Assembly (NCBI GenBank): GCA_015058625.1
Contig: SVCA01000003.1
Coordinates: 186,001 to 250,000, forward strand
Reading direction: 5' to 3'
Source: Pseudoselenomonas ruminantium
GTDB taxonomy: Bacteria > Bacillota > Negativicutes > Selenomonadales > Selenomonadaceae
Length of the DNA stretch: 64,000 bases
Shown: piece after piece, positions 44,572-52,488 of the stretch
Layout: every line of letters begins with the position of its first letter
Numbering within the stretch: position 1 is the first letter of the stretch
Position numbers and translations under genes: made by a program
Notes under the pieces: generated by a model
The model's database searches: none
What the model saw: the letters and a program-made list of their open reading frames with translations, nothing else
What the model was told of the DNA's origin: nothing

Positions 44572-46407
44572 TCAGTTCTCATTTTCTAGTTGCTTACTTT
44601 TATAAGTTGGTATCATATGTTTGAGTATTTGCAGGATTACCTGCTTGTCTGTCGTTTCTTTCAATGTTTGCAGGCTTTGATGCAGGTCGTATTCGTCTAA
44701 GGGCTGGATTTGTGCCTTGAAGATTTTTTTGTGTTTGGTACTGGTCGTGCCTTCTTCGCTGGTAAGAAGTTCTTCGTAAAGCTTCTCACCAGGGCGCAGA
44801 CCGGTGTAGAGAATTTTTATGTCTCTGTCTGGGGTTAAACCGTGAAGTCTTATGAGGTCTTCGGCCATGTCCTTAATTTTTACGGGCTTGCCCATGTCAA
44901 AGAGGAATACTTCACCGCCTTCGGCCTGACTGCCAGCCTGTAGGACCAGCTGTACGGCTTCGGGAATAGTCATGAAGTATCTGGTCATATCCTTGTGCGT
45001 AACTGTTACGGGGCCGCCTGCGGCTATTTGCTTTTCAAAGAGGGGCACTACACTACCGCGGCTGCCGAGTACGTTACCGAATCTGACCGTAACGAATTTT
45101 GTTTGGCTGTGCTGGTTGATTTCCTGTAAGACCAATTCTGCCGTGCGCTTTGTCGCGCCCATTACACTAGTAGGATTTACGGCTTTGTCAGTGGAAATCA
45201 GCACGAAAATTTCAGCGTGCATTTCATCGGCAAGTTCTGCGACATTTTTCGTACCGAATATATTATTTCTGACGGCCTCATCCGGTTGAATTTCCATTAA
45301 GGGCACATGCTTATGGGCAGCAGCATGGAATACCACCTGTGGATGAAACCTCTTAAAGATTCTTGCCATGCGTTCCCTGTCGGTGATATTGGCAATAACC
45401 GTATGGTAATTCTGTTCGGGGAATTTACGGGATAATTCCTGATGAATTTCGTAGATGCTGTTTTCGCCCCGGCCTAAGAGAATAATTTCTTTTGCCCCTA
45501 CCCGGCTAATTTGGCGGGAGATTTCAGAGCCGATACTGCCGCCTGCACCGGTGATGAGCACAGTCTTGCCTGCGATATAGCTGGTGATTTTTTCAAAATC
45601 CAACTGAATGGGGTCGCGGCGCAGCAAATCCTCCAGACGGATTCCCCGCATTTCGCCCATCTCGATTTCACCATTGACCATGCTATAGATACTGGGCATG
45701 ATGCAGACCTGTGCCCCCGTTGAACGGCAGGCATTGTCGATATGGCGAATGGTGTCACCGTCCGCTGACGGGATAGCAATAACTATTTTATCTACTGCTT
45801 TGGCTCTTACGATAGTAGCTAGTTCATCTACCCTACCTAAGATAGGAAAGCCTGCCAAACGGCTATTCTTTTTCTTTTGATCATCGTCTACAAAGCCTAC
45901 AATGTTCGTAGTGACAGCGCTGTTCTGTTCCAGTTCACGTACCAACATCGCACCGGCATCACCAGCCCCCACAATCAAAAGGTTTTGACGGTCACTTTTG
46001 GATTCGGTTACAAGATCAAGATTGATTTTGAACATCAAACGGCTAGCACCGATCCCCCCCAAGGTCAAAATCCATGTGATAATAGGAATGCTACGAGGCA
46101 TATAGGTGCCAGTCATAACGATAATGACAAATATCAACGCCTGAGATAAAGAAACAGCACCTATTAAAGCCACCAAATCCTGCATACGAGCATAATGCCA
46201 GATACGGTGATACATACCGTAAAAATAAAAGATAGCAAGACTTACTATCACTATCCATGGAATACAGATCTGAATAGTCGCCAGTTCCTTGGCTGGTAAT
46301 GTTCCTTCAAAACGCAGTAGGATAGCAAATATGGGCGCGATTGCAAGAATAATTGCATCTATCAATATTAATTTGAATTTATCACGAATACTTTGTAAGA
46401 AATTCAC
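44572..46407 (-). CDS. PglF/CapD-type nucleotide-sugar 4,6-dehydratase
   Basis: The 611-residue protein has four N-terminal membrane helices (about 10-125) and a first nucleotide-binding domain (NLLIVGAGDAGAMLVREL). The SDR catalytic domain has VLITGAGGSIGSEISRQI, TDKAVNPTSVMGATKRTAEL, and VRFGNVLGSRGSVVPLFEKQ. Members dehydrate UDP-GlcNAc to the 4-keto-6-deoxy sugar, retaining C5. It would feed the DegT enzyme that follows. The C terminus (SEEGTTSTKHKKIFKA) is full-length. Confidence 0.92.
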   Translation of the reverse strand: MNFLQSIRDKFKLILIDAIILAIAPIFAILLRFEGTLPAKELATIQICIPWIVIVSLAIFYFYGMYHRIWHYARMQDLVALIGAVSLSQALIFVIIVMTGTYMPRSIPIITWILTLGGIGASRLMFKINLDLVTESKSDRQNLLIVGAGDAGAMLVRELEQNSAVTTNIVGFVDDDQKKKNSRLAGFPILGRVDELATIVRAKAVDKIVIAIPSADGDTIRHIDNACRSTGAQVCIMPSIYSMVNGEIEMGEMRGIRLEDLLRRDPIQLDFEKITSYIAGKTVLITGAGGSIGSEISRQISRVGAKEIILLGRGENSIYEIHQELSRKFPEQNYHTVIANITDRERMARIFKRFHPQVVFHAAAHKHVPLMEIQPDEAVRNNIFGTKNVAELADEMHAEIFVLISTDKAVNPTSVMGATKRTAELVLQEINQHSQTKFVTVRFGNVLGSRGSVVPLFEKQIAAGGPVTVTHKDMTRYFMTIPEAVQLVLQAGSQAEGGEVFLFDMGKPVKIKDMAEDLIRLHGLTPDRDIKILYTGLRPGEKLYEELLTSEEGTTSTKHKKIFKAQIQPLDEYDLHQSLQTLKETTDKQVILQILKHMIPTYKSKQLENEN

Positions 46408-46424
46408 GCGTTATCCTCACCCCT

Positions 46425-47276
46425 TTAATTTTCTTTACGGTAGCAAAGAATTCCGTATCCCAGGCTCAATAATGCACCGACGGCAAATCCTACAACGGCG
46501 AACAATTTGTTCTTGGAACGCGAGCCGCTTTCCGTTGTGGGTAGATTTGCTGGAGATACCAGCTGTATTTCCTCAGAATTCATCTGTTCACGAATCCTAC
46601 TAGATTCCGTTTCTTTTACCAGATTAATATAGATATCTTCCTTAATTTTGGCCTCCCGCTGCAGCTGACGGTAAATGGGGTTGAATTCATCCTTAGGGGC
46701 GGCTATAACTTTTTCTTCCGTTTCCATCAAAACTCGTTTAGCATCAGCAACCTGTTTATACAGAAAATCTGACTTCCTGACCTGAATAGCCTGTTTATTG
46801 CTGCTATGAATACGGATGAAATTGTCTGTCAATCCCTTGGTAAACTGCTGAGCTTCTTCAGGCGTGCGTCCTTGCGCTGTAATCTTTATCAAATCAGTAC
46901 CGCGAAGTTGTTCTATTTTTAAACCTTTAGTCAATGTACTTTTCAGAACTGCTTTATCATGTTCACTATCAGGAGCTATACTATCCACTGTAGCTTCAAT
47001 TACGCCCGGTGATCGTAGCAATTCTACAATACTCATGATATTGATTGTTGTTTGGTTATCGGTTTCCACTTTAGCTTCAAACAAATTGCCAACACTGACA
47101 TCGCTTCTTACCTGCACTTCTGCTGTAGAACTATAACTTACTGGTTGTATTAGGGGATAAGCCGCCCCCAATACAGCACCAGCCACACAAAGCGCCCCTA
47201 CCTGCTTTTTCTTTTGCCACAAAATTCTCCCCAGTTTTGTTAAATCTATTTCGTATTCTTGTTCTTTAGTGTCCAT
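46425..47276 (-). CDS. wzz: Wzz-type chain-length determinant
   Basis: The 283-residue inner-membrane protein has an N-terminal helix (VGALCVAGAVLGAAYPLIQP), a periplasmic part, and a C-terminal helix preceded by LVSPANLPTTESGSRSKNK (typical Pro-rich end). It sets polymer length with Wzy. There is no tyrosine kinase domain. The start touches the regulator stop at 47276. Confidence 0.88.
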   Translation of the reverse strand: MDTKEQEYEIDLTKLGRILWQKKKQVGALCVAGAVLGAAYPLIQPVSYSSTAEVQVRSDVSVGNLFEAKVETDNQTTINIMSIVELLRSPGVIEATVDSIAPDSEHDKAVLKSTLTKGLKIEQLRGTDLIKITAQGRTPEEAQQFTKGLTDNFIRIHSSNKQAIQVRKSDFLYKQVADAKRVLMETEEKVIAAPKDEFNPIYRQLQREAKIKEDIYINLVKETESSRIREQMNSEEIQLVSPANLPTTESGSRSKNKLFAVVGFAVGALLSLGYGILCYRKEN

Positions 47277-47452
47277 TAATGAGTCCCTCGCTCTTTACTC
47301 ATATTACTAAGCGCATATTCACAGCACTGGCGCACCAGATTATTCACAGATATCTTTTCACGCTCAGCTATTTCGGTCAGCTCGTTCAGTAAGCCAACAG
47401 GCAAACGGAAAGTCTTGTTAATCATCTCTTCAGTTTGACGAACTTCAAACAT
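47276..47452 (-). CDS. Ribbon-helix-helix (Arc/CopG-like) regulator
   Basis: The 58-residue protein has TEEMINKTFRLPVGLLNEL (beta strand and helix A) and EKISVNNLVRQCCEYAL (helix B). The ATG at 47452 has GAAGGAG eight bases upstream; the first in-frame start at 47491 does not. It is the first gene of the polysaccharide operon, so it probably controls its own operon. Two near-identical 25-bp sites flank the promoter. Confidence 0.82.
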   Translation of the reverse strand: MFEVRQTEEMINKTFRLPVGLLNELTEIAEREKISVNNLVRQCCEYALSNMSKERGTH

Positions 47453-47489
47453 TACGTTTTCTCCTTCAATTTTTATTGCAATCTTTCTC

Positions 47490-47514
47490 AAAAAGTATAC
47501 TTTTTGGCACTTTG
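47490..47514. promoter_or_regulatory. Candidate operator 1
   Basis: A 25-bp site containing AAAGTATACTTT, followed by GGCACTTTG. It lies 16-40 bases downstream of the -10 box, where a bound repressor would block transcription. It matches 22 of 25 positions of the site at 47643-47667. Confidence 0.6.
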
Positions 47515-47529
47515 AAACTCACAAACTTC

Positions 47530-47558
47530 ATTATAACAAATGCATTATGCAATGTCTA
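47530..47558 (-). promoter_or_regulatory. Promoter of the surface-polysaccharide operon
   Basis: On the minus strand TAGACA (47553-47558), a 17-base spacer and TATAAT (47530-47535). It is about 78 bases upstream of the regulator start codon. Confidence 0.8.
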
Positions 47559-47642
47559 TTTTTTTGTTACTTTTTTCTATGTAGCTTTTTAAGACTAATG
47601 GATGTCATTTTCGATTGTGTAAAATACTTTATTTATTGTTTC

Positions 47643-47667
47643 AAAATGTATACTTTATGACACTTTG
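47643..47667. promoter_or_regulatory. Candidate operator 2
   Basis: A 25-bp site with core ATGTATACTTTATGACACTT, 153 bases from site 1 and in the same orientation. It sits upstream of the promoter, so a loop or cooperative binding is possible. Confidence 0.55.
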
Positions 47668-47703
47668 CTGGTATATAAATTGCTATTCTTGCAATATAAA
47701 AGG

Positions 47704-47743
47704 AGCCTAGCTGCCTGTTCGTATTTGAACAGACACCTAGGCT
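47704..47743 (-). terminator. Terminator of the FAD oxidoreductase gene
   Basis: AGCCTAG/CTAGGCT and CTGTTC/GAACAG form a two-part stem with a four-base internal loop, followed in the minus direction by CCTTTTAT. Confidence 0.8.
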
Positions 47744-47761
47744 ACTATCGTTTAATTTATA

Positions 47762-49378
47762 TTAAATTTTGCAATTCAAAAATGACAGCGCAGCCTTCAT
47801 GCCATCCACGGCGGCACTCATGATGCCGCCGGCGTAGCCGGCGCCCTCTCCCATGGGATAGAGGCCCTTTACGCCTTCTGCCAGCATGGTTTCACGGCTG
47901 CGGCAGATGCGGCAGGGGGCGGATGAGCGAGCCTCTACGCCGGTCATCACTGCACCTTTATCGGCAAAGCCTTTGATTTTGTGGTCAAAGTGAGGCAGTG
48001 CACCTTCGAGTGTCTGCGTCAGGAAGTTCGGCAGGCAGTTATGCAAGTCCACGGCTTTTACGCCAGGCTGATAAGTGGGCTTGGTCAGGAACTGGGTAGA
48101 ACCGGATGTTCCTCCGAGGAAATCTCCCACCGTCTGCACCGGTGCATAGTAATTGCTACCGCCAAGCTCAAAGGCCAGTTTTTCGAGTTTGTTCTGCAAA
48201 TTCATACCTGCGAGCACTTCCTGCCCGAAATCATCGGGCCCCACCTGCACCAACAGGGCACTGTTGGCAATGCCGGAATCGCGCTTGTAATTGCTCATGC
48301 CGTTGGTGCAGACCTGACCTTTAAGAGACGTTGCCGCAACGACCTGACCGCCGGGACACATGCAGAAGGAGTATGCTCCCCGCCCAGTCTTAGGGTCTTT
48401 ATAGGTCAGCGCATAGTCGGCCACCGGCAGACGGGGATTTCCTGCATCCTCACCATACTGTGCCCTGTCGATAAATTCCTGAGGATGCTCAATACGCACG
48501 CCGATAGCAAAGGGTTTTGCTTCCATCTTGAGGCCTTTGCCCAGCAGCATGCGATACGTGTCCCGCGCAGAATGGCCAATACCCATGAAAACATCGTGGC
48601 AGGCGATACGTTCCTCGCCGTTGACGATTACCGCCTGCACCTGGCCATTTTTGATTTCCATATCTGTTACCTGCGCTTCGAAGCGCACCTCGCCGCCCAA
48701 ACGGATAATTTCCTGACGAATGTTTTTCACCACACCCTGCAGCAAATCCGTGCCGATATGCGGCTTATGCAGGTAGCGGATTTCCTCGGGCGCACCAGCT
48801 GCGATAAAGGCCGCCAGCACATCCTGTATATGGCTGTCACTGATGCGAGTGGTGAGTTTGCCGTCAGAGAATGTACCTGCGCCGCCCTCGCCGAACTGCA
48901 CGTTGGAACGCTCGTTTAATATGCCCGTCTGCCAGAAGCGCTCGATAGCCGCCTTGCGGCTGTCCACATCACCGCCACGCTCCAGCACCAAGGGATTCCA
49001 GCCAGCCTTGGCTAAGGTCAGCGCCGCAAACATGCCCGCTGGCCCAAAGCCCACCACTACAGGACGCAGTTCCCCCTCTTTACGGGGACGGAAGTTCTGG
49101 CTAACCGGCTTAGTCCCCGCCACCAGCTCTACGTTTTTATCCTTACGCAGTTTTTTGAGGATGTTTTTCTCCGGCATATTCACCGTCACATCCAACATAT
49201 AGACAAACTGGACGGGCGCGCCATGGTAACGGCGGGCATCTACAGCCTTACGCACAATTACCACCTCAGTAACGGCCTGAGGTGGTAATTGCAAGCGTTT
49301 GGCTGCAAGTGTTGTCAGGGGGCGCTCATCATCAAAGGCCACCTGCAAATTTTTTATGCGAATCACTTGTAGCTTCAC
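47762..49378 (-). CDS. NAD(P)/FAD-dependent oxidoreductase of unknown substrate
   Basis: The 538-residue protein has an N-terminal domain of about 100 residues, then an FAD-binding GxGPAG motif (PVVVGFGPAGMFAALTLAKA), VQFGEGGAGTFSDGKLTTRI, and a C-terminal YPMGEGAGYAGGIMSAAVDG. Such proteins are widespread and uncharacterised (BaiN/GltD-like flavoproteins). The Cys pair in APCRICRSRET may be redox-active. It overlaps the cdaR stop, so it belongs to the c-di-AMP operon. Confidence 0.8.
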   Translation of the reverse strand: MKLQVIRIKNLQVAFDDERPLTTLAAKRLQLPPQAVTEVVIVRKAVDARRYHGAPVQFVYMLDVTVNMPEKNILKKLRKDKNVELVAGTKPVSQNFRPRKEGELRPVVVGFGPAGMFAALTLAKAGWNPLVLERGGDVDSRKAAIERFWQTGILNERSNVQFGEGGAGTFSDGKLTTRISDSHIQDVLAAFIAAGAPEEIRYLHKPHIGTDLLQGVVKNIRQEIIRLGGEVRFEAQVTDMEIKNGQVQAVIVNGEERIACHDVFMGIGHSARDTYRMLLGKGLKMEAKPFAIGVRIEHPQEFIDRAQYGEDAGNPRLPVADYALTYKDPKTGRGAYSFCMCPGGQVVAATSLKGQVCTNGMSNYKRDSGIANSALLVQVGPDDFGQEVLAGMNLQNKLEKLAFELGGSNYYAPVQTVGDFLGGTSGSTQFLTKPTYQPGVKAVDLHNCLPNFLTQTLEGALPHFDHKIKGFADKGAVMTGVEARSSAPCRICRSRETMLAEGVKGLYPMGEGAGYAGGIMSAAVDGMKAALSFLNCKI

Positions 49379-50328
49379 TCCATACTTTTTCCTGTTTTCT
49401 TATCCTTGACCACGATATGCACCAGCACATCATGGTTCGTCACCGTAACCCCCGGCGGCAGGGCCAGTTTTACGGTCTTGTCGGTGTTCTGCAGAACATC
49501 CGCCAGCGTAATTTTTTCCGTATTTACAGCCGTAAGACCGGAAATAATGTTTTCCGCACCAGCCACTTCAATCTGCAACGGATTCGGCTTGATGGACACC
49601 AGTTCCAAATAAGCAGGCAAATCCGCCTCGCTTACGGGATGAATGGTAACGATTTTCTTGGTGAGCCCCCGGGCCATCTGCACCGTCACATACATGGTAG
49701 CCGGCTGGATGGTTACGCCGGAAACCTCCTTGCCATCGGCATTGATGGCAGTCAAGGGCACCTGCAGGGCAAAGTCTGCATCATTCTTGCTGGTCAGTCC
49801 CACATAGCCGATAAGGCGTTCCACCTCTTTCACTGCCGTGGACGGGCCTTCCACCATGACTTCGGAGCTGGCCTGAGTTACTTTGGCCACCGTCACGCCA
49901 CTGGCGGGAGAACCATTGACGTTGATATCCGCCCGCACCTTGCGGCGAACAATGGGGTCAAGGGTGACTTCCACCGTGCCGGGCTGCACATCCACAAGTT
50001 CAAAGCCTTGGGGCATCTTGACGCGAACCTTATATTCCCCCTTGCCGGACTTAGCCTCCCGCAAGTCCACGCTGGCTTCAAAATTGACATCGCTGTTGCT
50101 GACAAAGAGGGAGCGGGCCCCGCGCACGGTAATCTTGACTTTATCAGTCCCCTGGGTAACCTTATACCCCTCCGGCACATTGACGAGCTGCACCTGCGCC
50201 GTGAAGCTGCCCTCCGTGGACGGGTTCTGCTCATTCATGACATACCCCCAGAGAATCACCGCGATCAGAACAGCCACAATCTTTGCGGCCAAATTTCGTT
50301 GAATCAAACTGCGAAAGCGTGAAATCAT
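49375..50328 (-). CDS. cdaR: CdaR/YbbR-domain regulator of diadenylate cyclase
   Basis: The 317-residue protein has an N-terminal membrane anchor (about 14-31) and repeated YbbR domains outside the membrane (GSFTAQVQLVNVPEGYKV and similar repeats). It modulates CdaA. It overlaps cdaA by four bases. Its other neighbour is normally glmM; here it is the FAD oxidoreductase. Confidence 0.9.
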   Translation of the reverse strand: MISRFRSLIQRNLAAKIVAVLIAVILWGYVMNEQNPSTEGSFTAQVQLVNVPEGYKVTQGTDKVKITVRGARSLFVSNSDVNFEASVDLREAKSGKGEYKVRVKMPQGFELVDVQPGTVEVTLDPIVRRKVRADINVNGSPASGVTVAKVTQASSEVMVEGPSTAVKEVERLIGYVGLTSKNDADFALQVPLTAINADGKEVSGVTIQPATMYVTVQMARGLTKKIVTIHPVSEADLPAYLELVSIKPNPLQIEVAGAENIISGLTAVNTEKITLADVLQNTDKTVKLALPPGVTVTNHDVLVHIVVKDKKTGKSME

Positions 50329-51164
50329 TTCTTCTTCCTCCAGTTCATCACCATATCCTTGATGCTGGCAGCAGGCGCTTCAAAGGCAGGCATCAGGAGC
50401 TCCTGCAGATACTCGGGGCTTAAATGCCGCATGATATGGCCGTTTTCCGCCACGGAAATGGTGCCGGTTTCCTCGCTGACCACCACAATGAGGGCATCGC
50501 ACTGCTCAGACAGGCCGATAGCTGCCCGGTGGCGGGTGCCCAGTTCCGTGGACAAGGTGCGGTTCTCCGTCAAGGGCAGGAGACAGCCTGCCGCAATCAG
50601 ACGATTGCCGCGGATAACGGAAGCGCCATCATGAAGGGGCGTATTGACGATAAAGACATTGAGCAGGAATTCTGCCGAAATCAAGCCGTCAATCCGGATG
50701 CCCGTGGCGCTTACATCATTAAGCCCCATATTGCGCTCGATGACCAGCAGCGCACCGGTTTTCGTAGCGGCCAGCTGCTTCACCGCCTTGGTGATTTCGC
50801 TGACAACCGACCGGGCTTCCTCATCATCCAGCAGGGCCGAACTTCCCAGAAAACTCCCCTGCCCCAGATGCTCCAACGCCCGCCGCAGTTCCGGCTGAAA
50901 GACGATGGGCAGGGCCACAAAGAGCAGGGTCACGGTTTTTTGCAACAACCAGGAAATTACATGCAAATCAAGCCAGCTGCAGACCATGGTCACCGCCAGC
51001 AGAACCAGAATACCTTTCACCAGCGTAATGGCCCGGGTGTCCTGGAGCATTTCATATACTTTATACAGAATTGCCGCCACAATCAGGATATCCAGCACAT
51101 CGAACCAGCCAATGGTGGAGAGAATTCCATGAAATTGTACAGGCAAGGATAAATCAATCGGCAT
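50325..51164 (-). CDS. cdaA: Membrane diadenylate cyclase
   Basis: The 279-residue protein has three N-terminal helices (about 15-95) and a DAC domain with the DGA motif (NTPLHDGASVIRGN) and RHR motif (ELGTRHRAAIGLSEQ). It makes c-di-AMP from two ATP. It is followed by cdaR, with full family length. Confidence 0.95.
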   Translation of the reverse strand: MPIDLSLPVQFHGILSTIGWFDVLDILIVAAILYKVYEMLQDTRAITLVKGILVLLAVTMVCSWLDLHVISWLLQKTVTLLFVALPIVFQPELRRALEHLGQGSFLGSSALLDDEEARSVVSEITKAVKQLAATKTGALLVIERNMGLNDVSATGIRIDGLISAEFLLNVFIVNTPLHDGASVIRGNRLIAAGCLLPLTENRTLSTELGTRHRAAIGLSEQCDALIVVVSEETGTISVAENGHIMRHLSPEYLQELLMPAFEAPAASIKDMVMNWRKKK

Positions 51165-51297
51165 AAAACAAAACTCCCTAGTGTTACACTTCCGTTATAT
51201 TGCTATCTACTATTATATGAAGAATTCGTGTCCTTTGTAAAGAACTCCTTGTTGCTATTGTAAAATTTTACGCTTTTTTTCTAAAAATAATATGAAA

Positions 51298-51332
51298 AAA
51301 GCCATCCCCAACAGGAGACGGCTCCAAAAAAC
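51298..51332 (-). terminator. Terminator of ilvE
   Basis: AGCCGTC and GATGGCT pair with one wobble around TCCTGTTGGG, followed in the minus direction by TTTTTT. It lies directly after the ilvE stop. Confidence 0.8.
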
Positions 51333-52355
51333 TTATTTAATTTCGCGAATCCAGCCTTCCGGTGCTTCCACTGTCCCAAGCTGCACACCACGCAGGGTGT
51401 TGTAGAGTTTGGTAAGAACAGGGCCCATTTCCTGCATGCCGCTGGCAAATTCGATGGTCTTGTCCTTGGAAACCACTTTGCCCACGGGGCAGATAACGGC
51501 CGCCGTACCGCAAAGACCTGCTTCGGCGAATTCCTCCAATTCGGTGAACTTAACCGGACGGTGTTCCACCTTGTAGCCCAGTTTTTCAGCCAGAGCCACC
51601 AAAGAGCGGCGGGTGATGGAGGGCAGGATGGAGTTGGACTTCGGCGTCACGATGACGTTATCCTTGGTGACGAAGAGGAAGTTGGCACCGCCAGTTTCCT
51701 CAACGTAGGTGCGGGTAGCCGCATCGAGATACATATTTTCATCAAAGCCGTTTTCATGGGCCAGAATGTAGGGGTGCAGGCTCATGGCGTAGTTCAGGCC
51801 AGCCTTGATATCACCGGTGCCATGAGGAGCAGCTCGGTCGAAATCGCTGACGCAGATGGTGATGGGCTTGATGCCGTTCTTGAAGTAAGAACCTACCGGC
51901 GTACCAAAGAGACGGAACTGATATTCATCCGACGGCTTAACCCCGATAACCGGGCCCGTAGCAAAGAGATACGGACGCAGGTACAGGGCACCGCCGGACT
52001 CATATGGCGGAATCCAGTCCTTATTGGCCGATACCACCTGATCTACGGCCTCCATGAACATTTCCTCCGGCACCGGCGGCATAACCAGACGCTTAGCCGA
52101 ATCGACCATGCGCTTAGCATTCAGGTCAGGACGGAAGGTTACGATGCGGCCATCCTTCGTGCGGTAAGCCTTCAAGCCTTCAAATACTTCCTGGCAATAC
52201 TGTAAAATACCGGCACACTCATTGAGTACGATTGTGGCATCTTCTGTCAAACCGCCCTTTTCCCAATGACCATCCTTATAGTTCGCCACATAACGCTTGG
52301 TAATCGGCTGATAGTTAAAGCCGAGATTTGACCAGTCAATGTTTACATTTGCCAT
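51333..52355 (-). CDS. ilvE: Branched-chain amino acid aminotransferase
   Basis: The 340-residue class IV PLP enzyme swaps the amino group between glutamate and the keto acids of Leu, Ile and Val. Marks: LNECAGILQYCQEVFEGLKA, the PLP lysine in GDIKAGLNYAMSLHPYILAH, TGGANFLFVTKDNVIVTPKS, and GLCGTAAVICPVGKVVS. Its length matches the long type II form. It is monocistronic with its own promoter and terminator. Confidence 0.95.
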   Translation of the reverse strand: MANVNIDWSNLGFNYQPITKRYVANYKDGHWEKGGLTEDATIVLNECAGILQYCQEVFEGLKAYRTKDGRIVTFRPDLNAKRMVDSAKRLVMPPVPEEMFMEAVDQVVSANKDWIPPYESGGALYLRPYLFATGPVIGVKPSDEYQFRLFGTPVGSYFKNGIKPITICVSDFDRAAPHGTGDIKAGLNYAMSLHPYILAHENGFDENMYLDAATRTYVEETGGANFLFVTKDNVIVTPKSNSILPSITRRSLVALAEKLGYKVEHRPVKFTELEEFAEAGLCGTAAVICPVGKVVSKDKTIEFASGMQEMGPVLTKLYNTLRGVQLGTVEAPEGWIREIK

Positions 52356-52390
52356 GCTAAAACCCCTTTTCTTTTCCTCAAAGTAACTTC

Positions 52391-52419
52391 ATTCTATTCC
52401 TGTAATACACAAATGTCAA
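52391..52419 (-). promoter_or_regulatory. Promoter of ilvE
   Basis: TTGACA (52414-52419), a 17-base spacer and TAGAAT (52391-52396) on the minus strand, 36 bases from the start codon. Confidence 0.85.
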
Positions 52420-52488
52420 GGATTTGCTGGCATTTTTACAAAAAAGATGTCTATTTTACAAGGTTGTTTCTGTTAACAGGACATCTGT

